Assembly: GCA_024635735.1 (NCBI GenBank)
Contig: JAGXII010000055.1
Coordinates: 1-13,606, forward strand
Source: Christiangramia sp.
GTDB lineage: Bacteria > Bacteroidota > Bacteroidia > Flavobacteriales > Flavobacteriaceae
Direction of reading: 5' to 3'
DNA: 13,606 bases
Shown here: positions 1-8,151 of the stretch, piece after piece
Numbering within the stretch: the stretch's first letter is position 1
Layout of the letters: each line of letters begins with the position of its first letter
Notes under the pieces: generated by a model
Told to the model about the DNA's origin: nothing
The model's input: only the letters and a program-made list of their open reading frames with translations
Databases searched by the model: none
Program-made: the position numbers and the translations under genes

Positions 1-264
1 CTATCAGCATAGATGATAAATTCCCCTTCTTTTAACCTGAAGAATGCGCCAGCCCTGATTTTTGATACCTCGACGGCTCTACCTCGAGGTAGTTCACTAA
101 AAATTGTTTTTCAGATTCCAGACTCGCTCGGTGCGCTGCCGAACCTCGCCTTTCCAGTCGAATAATTCAGGAATTGGACGTTCCGGGCAATAATCTTTCT
201 GTATTAGTGGAAACTCTTTTTTAGGGAAATGGCCAACTAAAAAATGAATAAAAGGGTGATACTC
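1..264 (-). other. Left-edge gene-free stretch with relic-like open frames
   Basis: No intact gene is visible from 1 to 397. Two overlapping minus-strand frames look coding-like but have no start codon. One is open from 264 down to a TAG at 99-97 (55 codons) and contains the residues RQRTERVWNLKNNF near its end. The other is open from 110 to the window edge and ends with RLKEGEFIIYAD. The piece EFIIYA vaguely recalls the N-terminus of GIY-YIG nuclease family proteins, but it lies at the edge and cannot be confirmed. The likeliest reading is decayed repeat or mobile-element DNA. From 265 to 397 I see only AT-rich sequence leading to the carbonic anhydrase gene, with no convincing promoter. Confidence 0.3.
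66..92. repeat. Palindromic hairpin with 14-bp perfect palindrome
   Basis: CTACCTCGAGGTAG at 79-92 is a perfect 14-base palindrome. A second copy of its arm, TACCTCGA at 66-73, can pair with TCGAGGTA at 84-91, giving an alternative 8-bp stem. The minus-strand reading GAACTACCTCGA recurs on the plus strand at 8076-8087. No poly-T tract follows on either side, so it is not a typical terminator. Confidence 0.55.
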
Positions 265-397
265 TCAACAGGGTGCGAATTACTTAAAATGAGAATTCTT
301 TTCAAAGCTCTTTTAAACATTTATTAACCTGTTTTTAAGGTTTCTCTGGGAAAAAATTCCTTTCATTCTCCTTATATTCATGGTTCACTAAAAACTA

Positions 398-1153
398 ATG
401 AAAATGAAAATAGTATCTTCAATAATGATGTTTGTTTTTGCTCTTGGTATTTTCTTTACCAGTTGTGGGGATAAAAATGTTCTTAACCAAAATAGGGATT
501 CCGCCGTTACTACGCCTCATGAAGACAGGGTCCTTACAGAAGCCGAAAGAGATGCATTGAGCCCTGAGGATATAGTACAGGATTTTAAGGAAGGGAATCA
601 ACGTTTTCTCAACAACGATGTCACTGTAAGGAATCATCAGTACCGGGTGCGGCAAACGGCCGTGGCACAATTTCCAAAAGCCGTAGTCCTATCGTGCGTT
701 GACAGTCGTGTTCCTGTGGAAGACATCTTCGACCAGGGTCTGGGAGATCTTTTCGTAGGTAGGATCGCGGGCAATTTCGCAGATGAAGAAATGCTGGGAA
801 GTCTGGAATTCGCAACCAAGGTATCGGGATCTAAACTAGTCGTTGTTTTGGGGCATCAGAATTGTGGTGCCATCAAATCGGCAATTGACAATGTGGAGCT
901 TGGGAATATAACAGCTATGCTACAATATATTGAACCCGCTATTGAAATGACCACCAATTTCCCTGAATCGCAGAGGACGGTGAAAAACAATGACTATGTA
1001 CAGGAAGTGGTCATTAACAATGTACACCACACCGTTGAAGACATTAGGAGAAACAGCCCTATTATGGCCGAAATGGAGAAAAATGGTGAAATTGGCATAG
1101 TAGGAGCATATTATAATCTGGAAGAAGGGGATGTAAAATTCCTGGAGCAATAG
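398..1153 (+). CDS. Lipoprotein beta-class carbonic anhydrase
   Basis: This 251-residue protein should interconvert CO2 and bicarbonate with a bound zinc. The beta-class metal site is complete: the CVDSR motif supplies Cys100 and the Asp102-Arg104 dyad, and HQNC supplies His153 and Cys156. A hydrophobic segment (about residues 4-20) ends in the lipobox FTSC, with Cys23 as the lipidation site. The enzyme is therefore predicted to be a lipoprotein on the periplasmic or outer face, unlike the usual cytoplasmic beta enzymes. Residues 24-60 form a polar linker before the catalytic domain. The start ATG at 398 is the first of two in the run MKMK, and the second would work equally well. No Shine-Dalgarno site is visible, as usual in Bacteroidota. 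The gene stands alone and is followed by a hairpin terminator. The family call is firm; the localisation is a prediction. Confidence 0.93.
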   Translation: MKMKIVSSIMMFVFALGIFFTSCGDKNVLNQNRDSAVTTPHEDRVLTEAERDALSPEDIVQDFKEGNQRFLNNDVTVRNHQYRVRQTAVAQFPKAVVLSCVDSRVPVEDIFDQGLGDLFVGRIAGNFADEEMLGSLEFATKVSGSKLVVVLGHQNCGAIKSAIDNVELGNITAMLQYIEPAIEMTTNFPESQRTVKNNDYVQEVVINNVHHTVEDIRRNSPIMAEMEKNGEIGIVGAYYNLEEGDVKFLEQ

Positions 1154-1174
1154 ACCAAATTCAGAACCAGCCCA

Positions 1175-1219
1175 GAGCAATAAAAAGAATTGTATGTATC
1201 TTTTATTGCTCCTTTCATT
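1175..1219 (+). terminator. Hairpin terminator after the carbonic anhydrase gene
   Basis: GAGCAATAAAA at 1175-1185 is exactly complementary to TTTTATTGCTC at 1201-1211, and the pairing nearly extends inward by three more bases (one extra A on the left). The loop is about 11-15 bases. The tract CTTTCATTT follows, a modest U-rich tail. It starts 22 bases after the carbonic anhydrase stop codon. From 1220 to 1383 I see no gene. Confidence 0.6.
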
Positions 1220-1383
1220 TCAAGATGTATAGGAAAAAAGAGGCTCTAAATTTAGGTTTGTCTCTTTCTATCTATTTTCTTAAACAATTCTTCTTCGGTT
1301 TGAATTAAATTATTCATTTCTAAATCAACTTCAAAGTAAAGGCAAAGTCTGTCATTAGCTGAGGTCTCCGCGGTTGAAAGTGA

Positions 1384-2727
1384 TCAACTCACTGCATCTA
1401 GAATAGTTTTAATAAACGTGTCAATATCAAATTGTGGGTATTCGGTAAGTCCGAACCGAACGATTACTACATTCCTTGAAGGAATTATAAATATGTACTG
1501 TCCCTGAAAGCCGTTGCATGAAAACATGTCTTTTGGAAGACTGGGATATTTACCCTCTGTATTTAACCAGAAATGCGCCCCATATTCACCCATTGATCCG
1601 TTGGTAGGCTTTGCAGAATATCTTATCCAGGATTCTTTCAGAACTTGCTCATTATTCCAGTTCTTATTATTCAAATACAACAAGCAAAATTTGGCCCAGT
1701 CGCGTGGAGTTGCCCATGCATAGGAGGAACCGACAAAGTTTCCTTTCAGGTCTGGTTCAATGGTCATGGAGTTCATTCCAATTTTATCTATGAGTTCCCT
1801 GTACCAGAAGTCAATATACTCCTGGTGGGTTTCAAATTGCTCCCTAATAAATCGAGATAACAGATTTGTTGTTCCTGAAGAGTAATTCCAGCTGTGATCC
1901 GGTTTGCCTGTCATTGGTTTATTCAGTTTTACTTTCGGCATATCGCTTTCTATGAACAACATTTTGTTGACATCGGAAAGAGAATTATAGTCCTCTTCCC
2001 ATTCAAGTCCGCTGTTCATTTGTAATAAATTATTCAGGGTGATCTTTGAACGTTCATTATTCTCCCATTCTTTGAATAGGTTGTCCAGGTCCGTGGAAAT
2101 CTTTCCCTGTCTTTCCAGCACCCCTAAAATAGCATTCGTAATACTCTTTGTCATGGACCACCCCAGCAGTTTGGAGTCTTTTGAAAATCCCGGTGCGTAT
2201 TTTTCCGAAATCAGGTGATCATTGTGCAACACCAGAACAGCACGTGTTTTTTTGGTGTTTTCTCCTTCCTTATCAAAAGCCTTATCAATTACGGCTTGCA
2301 GTGCCTCGTAGTCTACATTGGGATCATGGCAGTCTGCGGGTTCATTGTTCCCATAGGGATAAGGTAAATTTCCCGCAGAAAGAATTCTCTCAGGCCGGGG
2401 AATCTACAGAATGGTTTCAGATTTTTCCGGTAATAATATGCTCCCGATTCCATCTTTGTAAATAGCTGTTCTTTTTTTTAATCCCAGGATGGATGATGAA
2501 ACCGACTTTTCTTCCTTGTTAATCTCATTTTTAGCATAGAATACAGGTAAGAAATTATTGTCTCCGGCTTCAATGGATTTGAGATCAAGGCCTGCTTCAA
2601 AAGTACAGGAGCATACATTTTTTGCAGCAAAACCGGCAAGGATGTTCAATTTTGGATAATTTCTGTAAAAAAAATATGCTAATGAAGGAAAGCCTACTAA
2701 AAGGCCATACTTTAATTTATTGTTCAT
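1384..2727 (-). pseudogene. Membrane-anchored serine hydrolase (class C beta-lactamase type), interrupted by an in-frame TAG
   Basis: One continuous frame runs from ATG at 2727 to TGA at 1386-1384 (447 sense codons if one interruption is read through). It is split by a single TAG at 2406-2404, codon 108. Both sides are clearly one protein. The N-terminal part has a hydrophobic anchor (about residues 8-22) and the GFAAKNVCSC stretch I associate with this Bacteroidota family. The 57 codons after the stop lead without a break into the catalytic domain. That domain has the serine motif SMTK (Ser191, Lys194, counting the stop as a codon), the second-motif tyrosine in NYSSGTTN (Tyr282), and GFQGQY near the C-terminus. 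Relatives are penicillin-binding-like esterases or amide hydrolases; the substrate cannot be told. CAG to TAG is the simplest cause. A shorter protein could start at GTG 2232 but would lack the anchor and part of the domain. Confidence 0.8.
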
Positions 2728-2797
2728 GAGTGGACCTTATGGTGCAAAAAAAAATAAGAAATTTTTTTTCCGGTGCAGAAAGAATAATTACCCGTTC

Positions 2798-2829
2798 TGT
2801 GAACCTAAAGAAAATCCTTAGTAGCTTTG
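2798..2829 (+). promoter_or_regulatory. Candidate Bacteroidota promoter for the LysR gene
   Basis: TAGCTTTG at 2822-2829 is a perfect match to the Bacteroidota -7 consensus TAnnTTTG. A TGTG at 2798-2801, 20 bases upstream, is an imperfect match to the -33 TTTG box. It would leave a long leader of about 170 bases before the LysR start at 3009. The leader is AT-rich and I see no convincing small gene or structured RNA in it. The rest of the 281-base gap to the divergent hydrolase gene holds A and T runs only. Confidence 0.3.
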
Positions 2830-3008
2830 TCTCATTTTACAAAACATAATTTAGAGATTTTCAGTTGTTCATCCAGCAGATGTCATGGAATGGAGAGGAA
2901 AAAACATCAGCTGAATGCTTTTGTACATTTTTCTATATCAGAGCCTTCATTATTTTCTACTTTATATGTCTTTTACTGTCCATTCAAAAAATATCATTAT
3001 AATTGTAA

Positions 3009-3902
3009 ATGTTCGATTTCCGTTTAAAAGTTTTTAATACCGTGGCCAGGAGGCTTAGTTTTACTAAGGCCGCTGAAGAACTACTAATATCCCAGCCCGC
3101 GGTTACGAAGCATATAAAGGAACTGGAAAACCAGTTTAATTTGGCACTTTTCGATAGGAGGGGCAACAAAGTATTACTTTCTCCTGCGGGAGAAGTATTG
3201 TTGAAACATACTGAAGGTATACAGGAAATCTACAGGCAGATTGAGTTTGATTTAAATCAACTCAATCATACTTTTAAGGGTGTGCTACATGTGGGATCGA
3301 GTACATCCATCACACAATATATTTTGCCTCCTTTACTCGCCCGGTTTCACAAAATGCACCAGGAGGTAAAAGTAGAACTGTTTAGTGGAAATTCTGAACA
3401 GATAGAGCAGGCGCTGCTGAATAAGAAAATCGAAGTTGGCGTGATCGAAGGGAAATCCAAACGCCGTGAAATTCATTACACTCCGTTTCTTAAAGATGAA
3501 ATCGTACTGGTATGCAGCAGTAAGAATTCCCTGGCTAAAAAAGAAGAAATAAAACCGGAAGAACTAAAAAGAATACCTCTTCTTTTGAGAGAACCGGGCT
3601 CGGGAACTCTTGAAGTAACTGCCGATGCATTAAAACAAAAGGGGATTAGCCTGGCTGATCTAAAGGTTGAAATGCAGCTGGGAAGCACTGAAGCTATTAA
3701 ATCTTACCTCCAGCATTCAGATTGCATGACCTTTCTATCTTTACATGCGATCCTGAAAGAGTTGGAAAACGGAAGTCTCAAAATAATCGAAATCAAAAGG
3801 CTACCCATCCATCGTAACTTTTACTTCATTACTCCTCAGGGACCGCAAGGTGGCTTACCGGCGCTATTAATACAATTTCTAAGCAGAAACCATAGTTTGT
3901 GA
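3009..3902 (+). CDS. LysR-family transcriptional regulator, probable activator of cysJI
   Basis: This 297-residue protein has the standard LysR size and layout. A winged helix-turn-helix covers about residues 1-60, with the recognition region FTKAAEELLISQPAVTKHIK at 18-37. A type 2 periplasmic-binding-like effector domain runs from about 91 to 295, beginning GVLHVGSSTSITQYILPPLL. It resembles the CysB/CbbR-like group in general form, but the effector cannot be read from sequence. The ATG at 3009 is the natural start because it places the first helix at the usual distance. The gene lies directly upstream of cysJ and cysI in the same direction. A LysR-type dyad sits in the intervening gap, so regulation of sulfite reduction is the natural inference. 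It is also divergent from the broken hydrolase gene, an alternative target. The family is certain; the regulon is inferred. Confidence 0.93.
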   Translation: MFDFRLKVFNTVARRLSFTKAAEELLISQPAVTKHIKELENQFNLALFDRRGNKVLLSPAGEVLLKHTEGIQEIYRQIEFDLNQLNHTFKGVLHVGSSTSITQYILPPLLARFHKMHQEVKVELFSGNSEQIEQALLNKKIEVGVIEGKSKRREIHYTPFLKDEIVLVCSSKNSLAKKEEIKPEELKRIPLLLREPGSGTLEVTADALKQKGISLADLKVEMQLGSTEAIKSYLQHSDCMTFLSLHAILKELENGSLKIIEIKRLPIHRNFYFITPQGPQGGLPALLIQFLSRNHSL

Positions 3903-3989
3903 TTATTAAAGATGTCACGTAAGCAGATATTTCAAACGGGATTAAATAGCAGACGGCTTGGCTCATAACATAGTATTAAATAGCCTGTT

Positions 3990-4010
3990 GGGTGAATAGA
4001 TTCCCTTTTT
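3990..4010 (+). terminator. Weak candidate terminator after LysR
   Basis: GGG at 3990-3992 can pair with CCC at 4003-4005 across a short imperfect stem, followed immediately by five T residues. The stem is short, so support is weak. Just upstream the ten-base sequence ATTAAATAGC occurs twice as a direct repeat (3941-3950 and 3975-3984), purpose unknown. Confidence 0.2.
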
Positions 4011-4061
4011 CAGACTCTGTTTCCTGATTCTCCTTTTTATAAAACTTTTTAGATCATTACT

Positions 4062-4076
4062 ATAACTTGCGGTTAT
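4062..4076. promoter_or_regulatory. LysR-type operator upstream of cysJ
   Basis: ATAAC at 4062-4066 and GTTAT at 4072-4076 form a perfect interrupted dyad with a 5-base spacer. This matches the LysR-family T-N11-A rule (T4063, A4075). Its centre lies roughly 60 bases upstream of the start site predicted from the -7 box at 4120-4127, which is where LysR activators usually bind. The site fits control of cysJI by the adjacent LysR protein. Binding itself is inferred. Confidence 0.5.
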
Positions 4077-4094
4077 CGTAAATTAATATTTGCA

Positions 4095-4127
4095 ATTGGC
4101 GATTCGTCTGGTTTCAAACTATTTTTG
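4095..4127 (+). promoter_or_regulatory. Candidate cysJI promoter (Bacteroidota -33/-7)
   Basis: TATTTTTG at 4120-4127 matches the Bacteroidota -7 consensus TAnnTTTG exactly. ATTG at 4095-4098 is a one-mismatch -33 box 21 bases upstream. The weak -33 box fits a promoter that needs an activator. The predicted start site near 4130 leaves a leader of about 60 bases to the cysJ ATG, and no Shine-Dalgarno site is seen. Confidence 0.45.
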
Positions 4128-4189
4128 TGCTATCAAAAGCGATAAATCCAGTTAGTGGAATCTGTTTTTGGTTATAATTGAAGTAAAAA

Positions 4190-5998
4190 ATGGATTTAAA
4201 GAAAGGAATTGAAAGAGGACCGTTTAATGACGGGCAGGCGAAAAAATTAAATGAAGCTTTGAGTGGACTGGATTCCAGTCAGCTTCAGTGGTTGAGCGGA
4301 TATTTCTCGGGTCTCAACCAGGAATCTCTTGTGACTATGGCTACGCCTGATCAGCACGATACTACCTCTCAAAACAAAGTTCAAAAGCTGGATATTTTGT
4401 TCGGTAGCCATACGGGAAATAGTGAGAGTATAGCATTTAACCTCGCTGCAAATGCGCAGGACAAGGGTATAGAAGCAAAAGTTTCGGATATGGCTTCCTT
4501 CAAAACCAGAAATCTTAAGAAAATAACCAATCTTGCTGTTATAGTAAGCACGCACGGATTAGGAGAACCTCCTGTACAGGCCGAGGATCTATATAATTTC
4601 CTGCACAGTAAAAAAGCACCGGATCTTTCTCATGTAAAATTTTCTGTACTGGCTCTTGGCGACAGCAGTTATGTAGATTATTGCCAGACAGGGAAAGATT
4701 TTGATGCGGCGCTGGAAAAACATGGGGCTCAGCGCATTAGTTCCCGTCAGGACTGTGATGTGGATTATGAAGATGAAGCAGAGGCGTGGCAGAAGACTTT
4801 TCTCCAGGCGATTTCAAAAACTTCGAATGGAGGATCACCTGCGGTTGAGGTACAAAGTCATACTACTGCTCCGGTTAATGGGTCAAGATATTCCAGAAAA
4901 AATCCTTTTGAAGCTATCATTCTGGAAAAGATAAAGCTTAATGGGCGGGGATCATCCAAAGAAACCATTCATTTGGAGCTCGATTTGAAAGGTTCTGGTT
5001 TGCAATATGAACCGGGGGACGCACTGGGGGTTTATGGGGCAAATCCGCCCTCCCTTATAGAGCAGGTTTTAAGCATTACAAACCTTTCTGGTGATGAGCA
5101 GGTAGAAAGCCATAAAGGTAAAAAAAGTCTAATGGAAGCCCTCACTTATGATTATGAATTAACCCCACTCTCCAGGGTAAACTTATCAAAATACGGGGAA
5201 GTTACGGGGAGCACTAAGCTCAAAGAGATCCTCTCAGACAATATGAAAATCCTGGAATATTTGCCGGGGCGTGATTTTCTGGATTTACTGAAAGAGGAGC
5301 CTCATAAATTTGAACCAAACGAATTGCTTTCAGTATTGAGAAAAAATACACCTCGTATGTACTCTATAGCTTCTTCACAGGATGCAGTGGAAGATGAAGT
5401 GCACCTGCTTGTTTCGGTAGTGAGGTATTCGGCATTTGGCAGAAATAAAGAAGGACATTGCTCTGCTACTCTGGCCGACAGGCTTCAGATAGATGACAAA
5501 GTAAAAGTTTTTGTGGATAAAAACAGCAGGTTTAAACTTCCCACCGACCCTGAGGCCCCGGTAATTATGGTAGGTCCCGGCACAGGAGTGGCTCCTTTCC
5601 GGGCCTTTATGCAGCAGCGTGAGGTTTCGGAGAAAAAAGGGCAATCCTGGTTGTTTTTTGGAGATCGTAATTTCACCACCGATTTTCTTTATCAAACGGA
5701 ATGGCAGCAGTATCTTAAAGAAGGTGTGCTTACAAAAGCAGATGTTGCTTTTTCCAGGGATTACGAACAAAAAACATATGTGCAGCACAGGATGTTGGAG
5801 AATGGGAAAGAGCTTTATGACTGGCTGGAAAAAGGAGCCCATTTCTATGTGTGTGGTGATGCCAAAAAAATGGCAAAAGATGTGGATGTGGCCTTAAGGG
5901 ATATCATTCAGCAGCAGGGAGGGGTAACACCCGAAAAAGCGGAGGAATATGTGAAGTATCTTCAGGTATCCAAACGCTACCAATCAGATGTTTATTAG
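4190..5998 (+). CDS. cysJ: NADPH sulfite reductase flavoprotein (alpha subunit)
   Basis: This 602-residue diflavin reductase passes electrons from NADPH through FAD and FMN to the CysI hemoprotein for reduction of sulfite to sulfide. The flavodoxin domain (about 67-210) has the FMN loops SHTGNSE (73-79), STHGLGEPP (120-128) and LGDSSY (156-161). The FAD domain (about 235-450) has EPGDALGVY (274-282), RMYSIAS (389-395) and EGHCS (421-425). The NADPH domain has GPGTGVAPFRAF (462-473), GDRN (491-494) and YVCGDA (553-558). The C-terminus RYQSDVY nearly matches the RRYQRDVY end I recall for enterobacterial CysJ. Its length is close to the usual 600, and all key motifs are present. The first 65 residues are a polar N-terminal region typical of CysJ. 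cysI follows 118 bases after the stop, so the two probably form one unit controlled by the upstream LysR gene. Confidence 0.96.
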   Translation: MDLKKGIERGPFNDGQAKKLNEALSGLDSSQLQWLSGYFSGLNQESLVTMATPDQHDTTSQNKVQKLDILFGSHTGNSESIAFNLAANAQDKGIEAKVSDMASFKTRNLKKITNLAVIVSTHGLGEPPVQAEDLYNFLHSKKAPDLSHVKFSVLALGDSSYVDYCQTGKDFDAALEKHGAQRISSRQDCDVDYEDEAEAWQKTFLQAISKTSNGGSPAVEVQSHTTAPVNGSRYSRKNPFEAIILEKIKLNGRGSSKETIHLELDLKGSGLQYEPGDALGVYGANPPSLIEQVLSITNLSGDEQVESHKGKKSLMEALTYDYELTPLSRVNLSKYGEVTGSTKLKEILSDNMKILEYLPGRDFLDLLKEEPHKFEPNELLSVLRKNTPRMYSIASSQDAVEDEVHLLVSVVRYSAFGRNKEGHCSATLADRLQIDDKVKVFVDKNSRFKLPTDPEAPVIMVGPGTGVAPFRAFMQQREVSEKKGQSWLFFGDRNFTTDFLYQTEWQQYLKEGVLTKADVAFSRDYEQKTYVQHRMLENGKELYDWLEKGAHFYVCGDAKKMAKDVDVALRDIIQQQGGVTPEKAEEYVKYLQVSKRYQSDVY

Positions 5999-6116
5999 AT
6001 TTAATTTTGTAGTCAGGAAATTCTGCAGTGCTAAATGCGGTTAAAAGTAGCCATCCTGGTTCAGTTTGAAAAGAAAAGAAAGAAAAGAATATATCTTACA
6101 GAAAAGAAGCAATTAT

Positions 6117-7817
6117 ATGGACGAGCGATTAGAAAATCAGAACTTATCTGAAGATGAACATATAAAGAATAAAAGCGATTTCCTGCGGGGAACCATTAAG
6201 GAGAGCTTAAACAATCCATTGACAGGTGCTCTGGATCCTGATGATATAAAACTTATTAAATATCATGGGTCATACCAGCAGTATGACCGAGATCTCGATA
6301 GTGAGCGTAAAATGCAGAAACTGGAGCCTTTATATCAGTTTATGGTTAGAGTAAGAGCCGCGGGAGGAATTACCAGCCCTCAACAATGGATCGCTCTGGA
6401 TGAACTATCAGATAAGTATGGCAATGGCACGATGAAATTAACCACCAGACAGTCGTTTCAGTTTCATGGGATTTTAAAACGCGATCTTAAGTTAACAATT
6501 CAGGCTATAAATGAGACTTTATTAAGCACTCTTGCAACCTGCGGTGACGTCAACAGGAACGTGATGTGCAACCCTAATCCTTATCAAAGTGAGATCCATG
6601 AAGAGGTATATAAACTGGCTGCCGAGATAAGTGATTACTTTCTTCCTAAAACCACCGCTTATCATGAGATCTGGTTGAATAAGGAAAAGGTGGCAGGAGC
6701 AACGGATGTAGAACCTTTATATACGGAACATTACCTGCCCCGGAAATTCAAAATTGCCCTGGCAATTCCTCCAAATAATGATATTGATGTTTTTGCCAAT
6801 GATATTGGCCTTATCGCTGTTGAAGAAAATAATCGATTGAAAGGCTTCAACTTTTGTGTAGGCGGCGGTCTTGGAAGTACTTTTGGCGAGAAAGCTACCT
6901 ATCCCCGCCTCGCAGATATAATAGGCTTCGTTGAAAAAAACAAAGTTATTGAGGTTGCCGAGACGGTTATTGCCATTCAGAGAGATTTTGGTAACCGGCA
7001 GGACAGGAAAAATGCCAGGTTCAAATACACTATTGATAAAAGGGGGCTGGAATGGTTCGTAAATGAACTACATACCCGGCTGGGTTGGGAAATTGAAAGT
7101 TCCCGCCCATATAATTTCACCACAAATGGAGATGAGTATGGGTGGGTGAAAGGAACAAATGGTAAATGGTTTTACACCTTATTTGTGGAACACGGCAGGG
7201 TAAAAGATGAAGAAGGATATCAGCTTAAAACGGCATTAAGGGAACTGGCCGGAGTGCTTCAGGGAGATTTTCGCCTTACCGGAAATCAAAATCTTATTAT
7301 TACCAATGTAGAAGAGAAAGATAAAGAAGCCATTGAAAGCATTTTATTAGAAAAAGGAGTTTTCAATAATCCGAAGCACACCGGGCTCCGTAAGAATTCT
7401 ATGGCCTGTGTTGCGCTTAATACCTGCGGGCTCGCTTTTGCAGAAGCTGAACGTTATTTACCGTCACTAATAGATAAAATGGATGAAATCATGAGGAAAA
7501 ATGGCCTTGAAGATGATGAAATTAATATTCGGATGACAGGCTGTCCTAATAATTGTGCACGATCATCTCTGGGAGAGATAGGTTTTGTTGGTCGTGCTAT
7601 TGGGAGGTATAATATGTATATGGGCGCAAGCCATAACGGTGACCGTTTAAATACCTTATACAAAGAAATGCTTTCGGAAGAGGCCATCCTTGAAGAAATT
7701 GAACCCATCATTTCAGCTTACTCAAAAGAGAGAGAAGAAGGAGAGCATTTTGGTGATTTTGTGATCAGAAAAAATATAGTGGAAATAACAGACCGTCCTG
7801 TAAAAGTATTGTCGTAA
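6117..7817 (+). CDS. cysI: NADPH sulfite reductase hemoprotein (beta subunit)
   Basis: This 566-residue siroheme and iron-sulfur protein carries out the six-electron reduction of sulfite to sulfide with electrons from CysJ. The four cluster cysteines are present as C-x5-C (CVALNTC, Cys431 and Cys437) and C-x3-C (TGCPNNC, Cys476 and Cys480). They lie within three residues of their positions in E. coli CysI. Siroheme and sulfite-site segments are conserved, for example RLTGNQNLII, TRQSFQFHGILK and DVNRNVMCNPNPY. The frame opens earlier at a TTG (6066), adding 17 very basic residues, but ATG 6117 gives the family length and the expected lead-in to SDFLRGTI, so I chose it. The 118-base gap after cysJ contains TAATTTTG (6002-6009), a -7-like box without a partner, so a weak internal promoter is possible. 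The siroheme and sulfate-activation genes are not in this window. Confidence 0.96.
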   Translation: MDERLENQNLSEDEHIKNKSDFLRGTIKESLNNPLTGALDPDDIKLIKYHGSYQQYDRDLDSERKMQKLEPLYQFMVRVRAAGGITSPQQWIALDELSDKYGNGTMKLTTRQSFQFHGILKRDLKLTIQAINETLLSTLATCGDVNRNVMCNPNPYQSEIHEEVYKLAAEISDYFLPKTTAYHEIWLNKEKVAGATDVEPLYTEHYLPRKFKIALAIPPNNDIDVFANDIGLIAVEENNRLKGFNFCVGGGLGSTFGEKATYPRLADIIGFVEKNKVIEVAETVIAIQRDFGNRQDRKNARFKYTIDKRGLEWFVNELHTRLGWEIESSRPYNFTTNGDEYGWVKGTNGKWFYTLFVEHGRVKDEEGYQLKTALRELAGVLQGDFRLTGNQNLIITNVEEKDKEAIESILLEKGVFNNPKHTGLRKNSMACVALNTCGLAFAEAERYLPSLIDKMDEIMRKNGLEDDEINIRMTGCPNNCARSSLGEIGFVGRAIGRYNMYMGASHNGDRLNTLYKEMLSEEAILEEIEPIISAYSKEREEGEHFGDFVIRKNIVEITDRPVKVLS

Positions 7818-8151
7818 AAGATAATTTAGTTCTTGATGTCAAATTATTAGGAGATTTGATTTTGGGAGAGTAAAAGGTAATTAACCCGCTTTGAACTGAA
7901 CTGGTTTGGCTGTAAGATGACATTCATCCGAAGGTAAAGATTATAAATTCTTCAAAAGAACTCTCAAATTTAATCGAAAAAGTGCATGCCGTTTTTCTGT
8001 TAATAAGAAAGGCAGGACGGTGTCGCTGCGATATTCACAACTCAGGAACTGCTCTAAAGGCCATTGATTACCAAAGAACTACCTCGACTTGTATGATTGA
8101 AATTTGATTACAGATTTTCCTCTTTTACCTCTTCTTTTTTGTTATTTTTTT
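7818..8151. other. Gene-free gap between cysI and the antiporter gene
   Basis: This gap separates two convergent genes. TCAAAT (7839-7844) and ATTTGA (7854-7859) form a small stem followed by TTTTG, a weak terminator for cysI. A plus-strand frame is open for 63 codons (7916-8104, stop at 8105-8107) with no ATG at its head, including residues such as NSGTALKAIDYQRTTST. It has no family I recognise and looks like a relic. GAACTACCTCGA at 8076-8087 is shared with the left-edge repeat (minus strand there), which suggests that both belong to a dispersed element. The T-rich tract at 8117-8152 abuts the antiporter stop codon. Confidence 0.35.

Noticed and set aside
326..342. AACCT/AGGTT small stem before the carbonic anhydrase gene
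   Set aside because: Only five base pairs in AT-rich DNA with no other support.
1252..1383. Forty-three in-frame codons after the serine hydrolase TGA on the minus strand
   Set aside because: The family C-terminus ends naturally at the TGA, and the extension shows no recognisable domain; an open stretch of this size occurs by chance.
2827..3027. Sixty-six-codon plus-strand frame in the LysR leader, starting at TTG
   Set aside because: Odd composition rich in Ser, Cys and Phe, no family, and it overlaps the LysR start out of frame.
6066..6116. Upstream TTG start for cysI adding 17 residues
   Set aside because: ATG 6117 puts the cluster cysteines within three positions of E. coli CysI and gives the normal length; the extra residues are low-complexity Lys/Arg/Glu.
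7978..7997. AAAAAG...GCATGC...TTTTT pseudo-palindrome
   Set aside because: The arms are interrupted by mismatches next to the GCATGC centre, and it is too weak to call a terminator or site.
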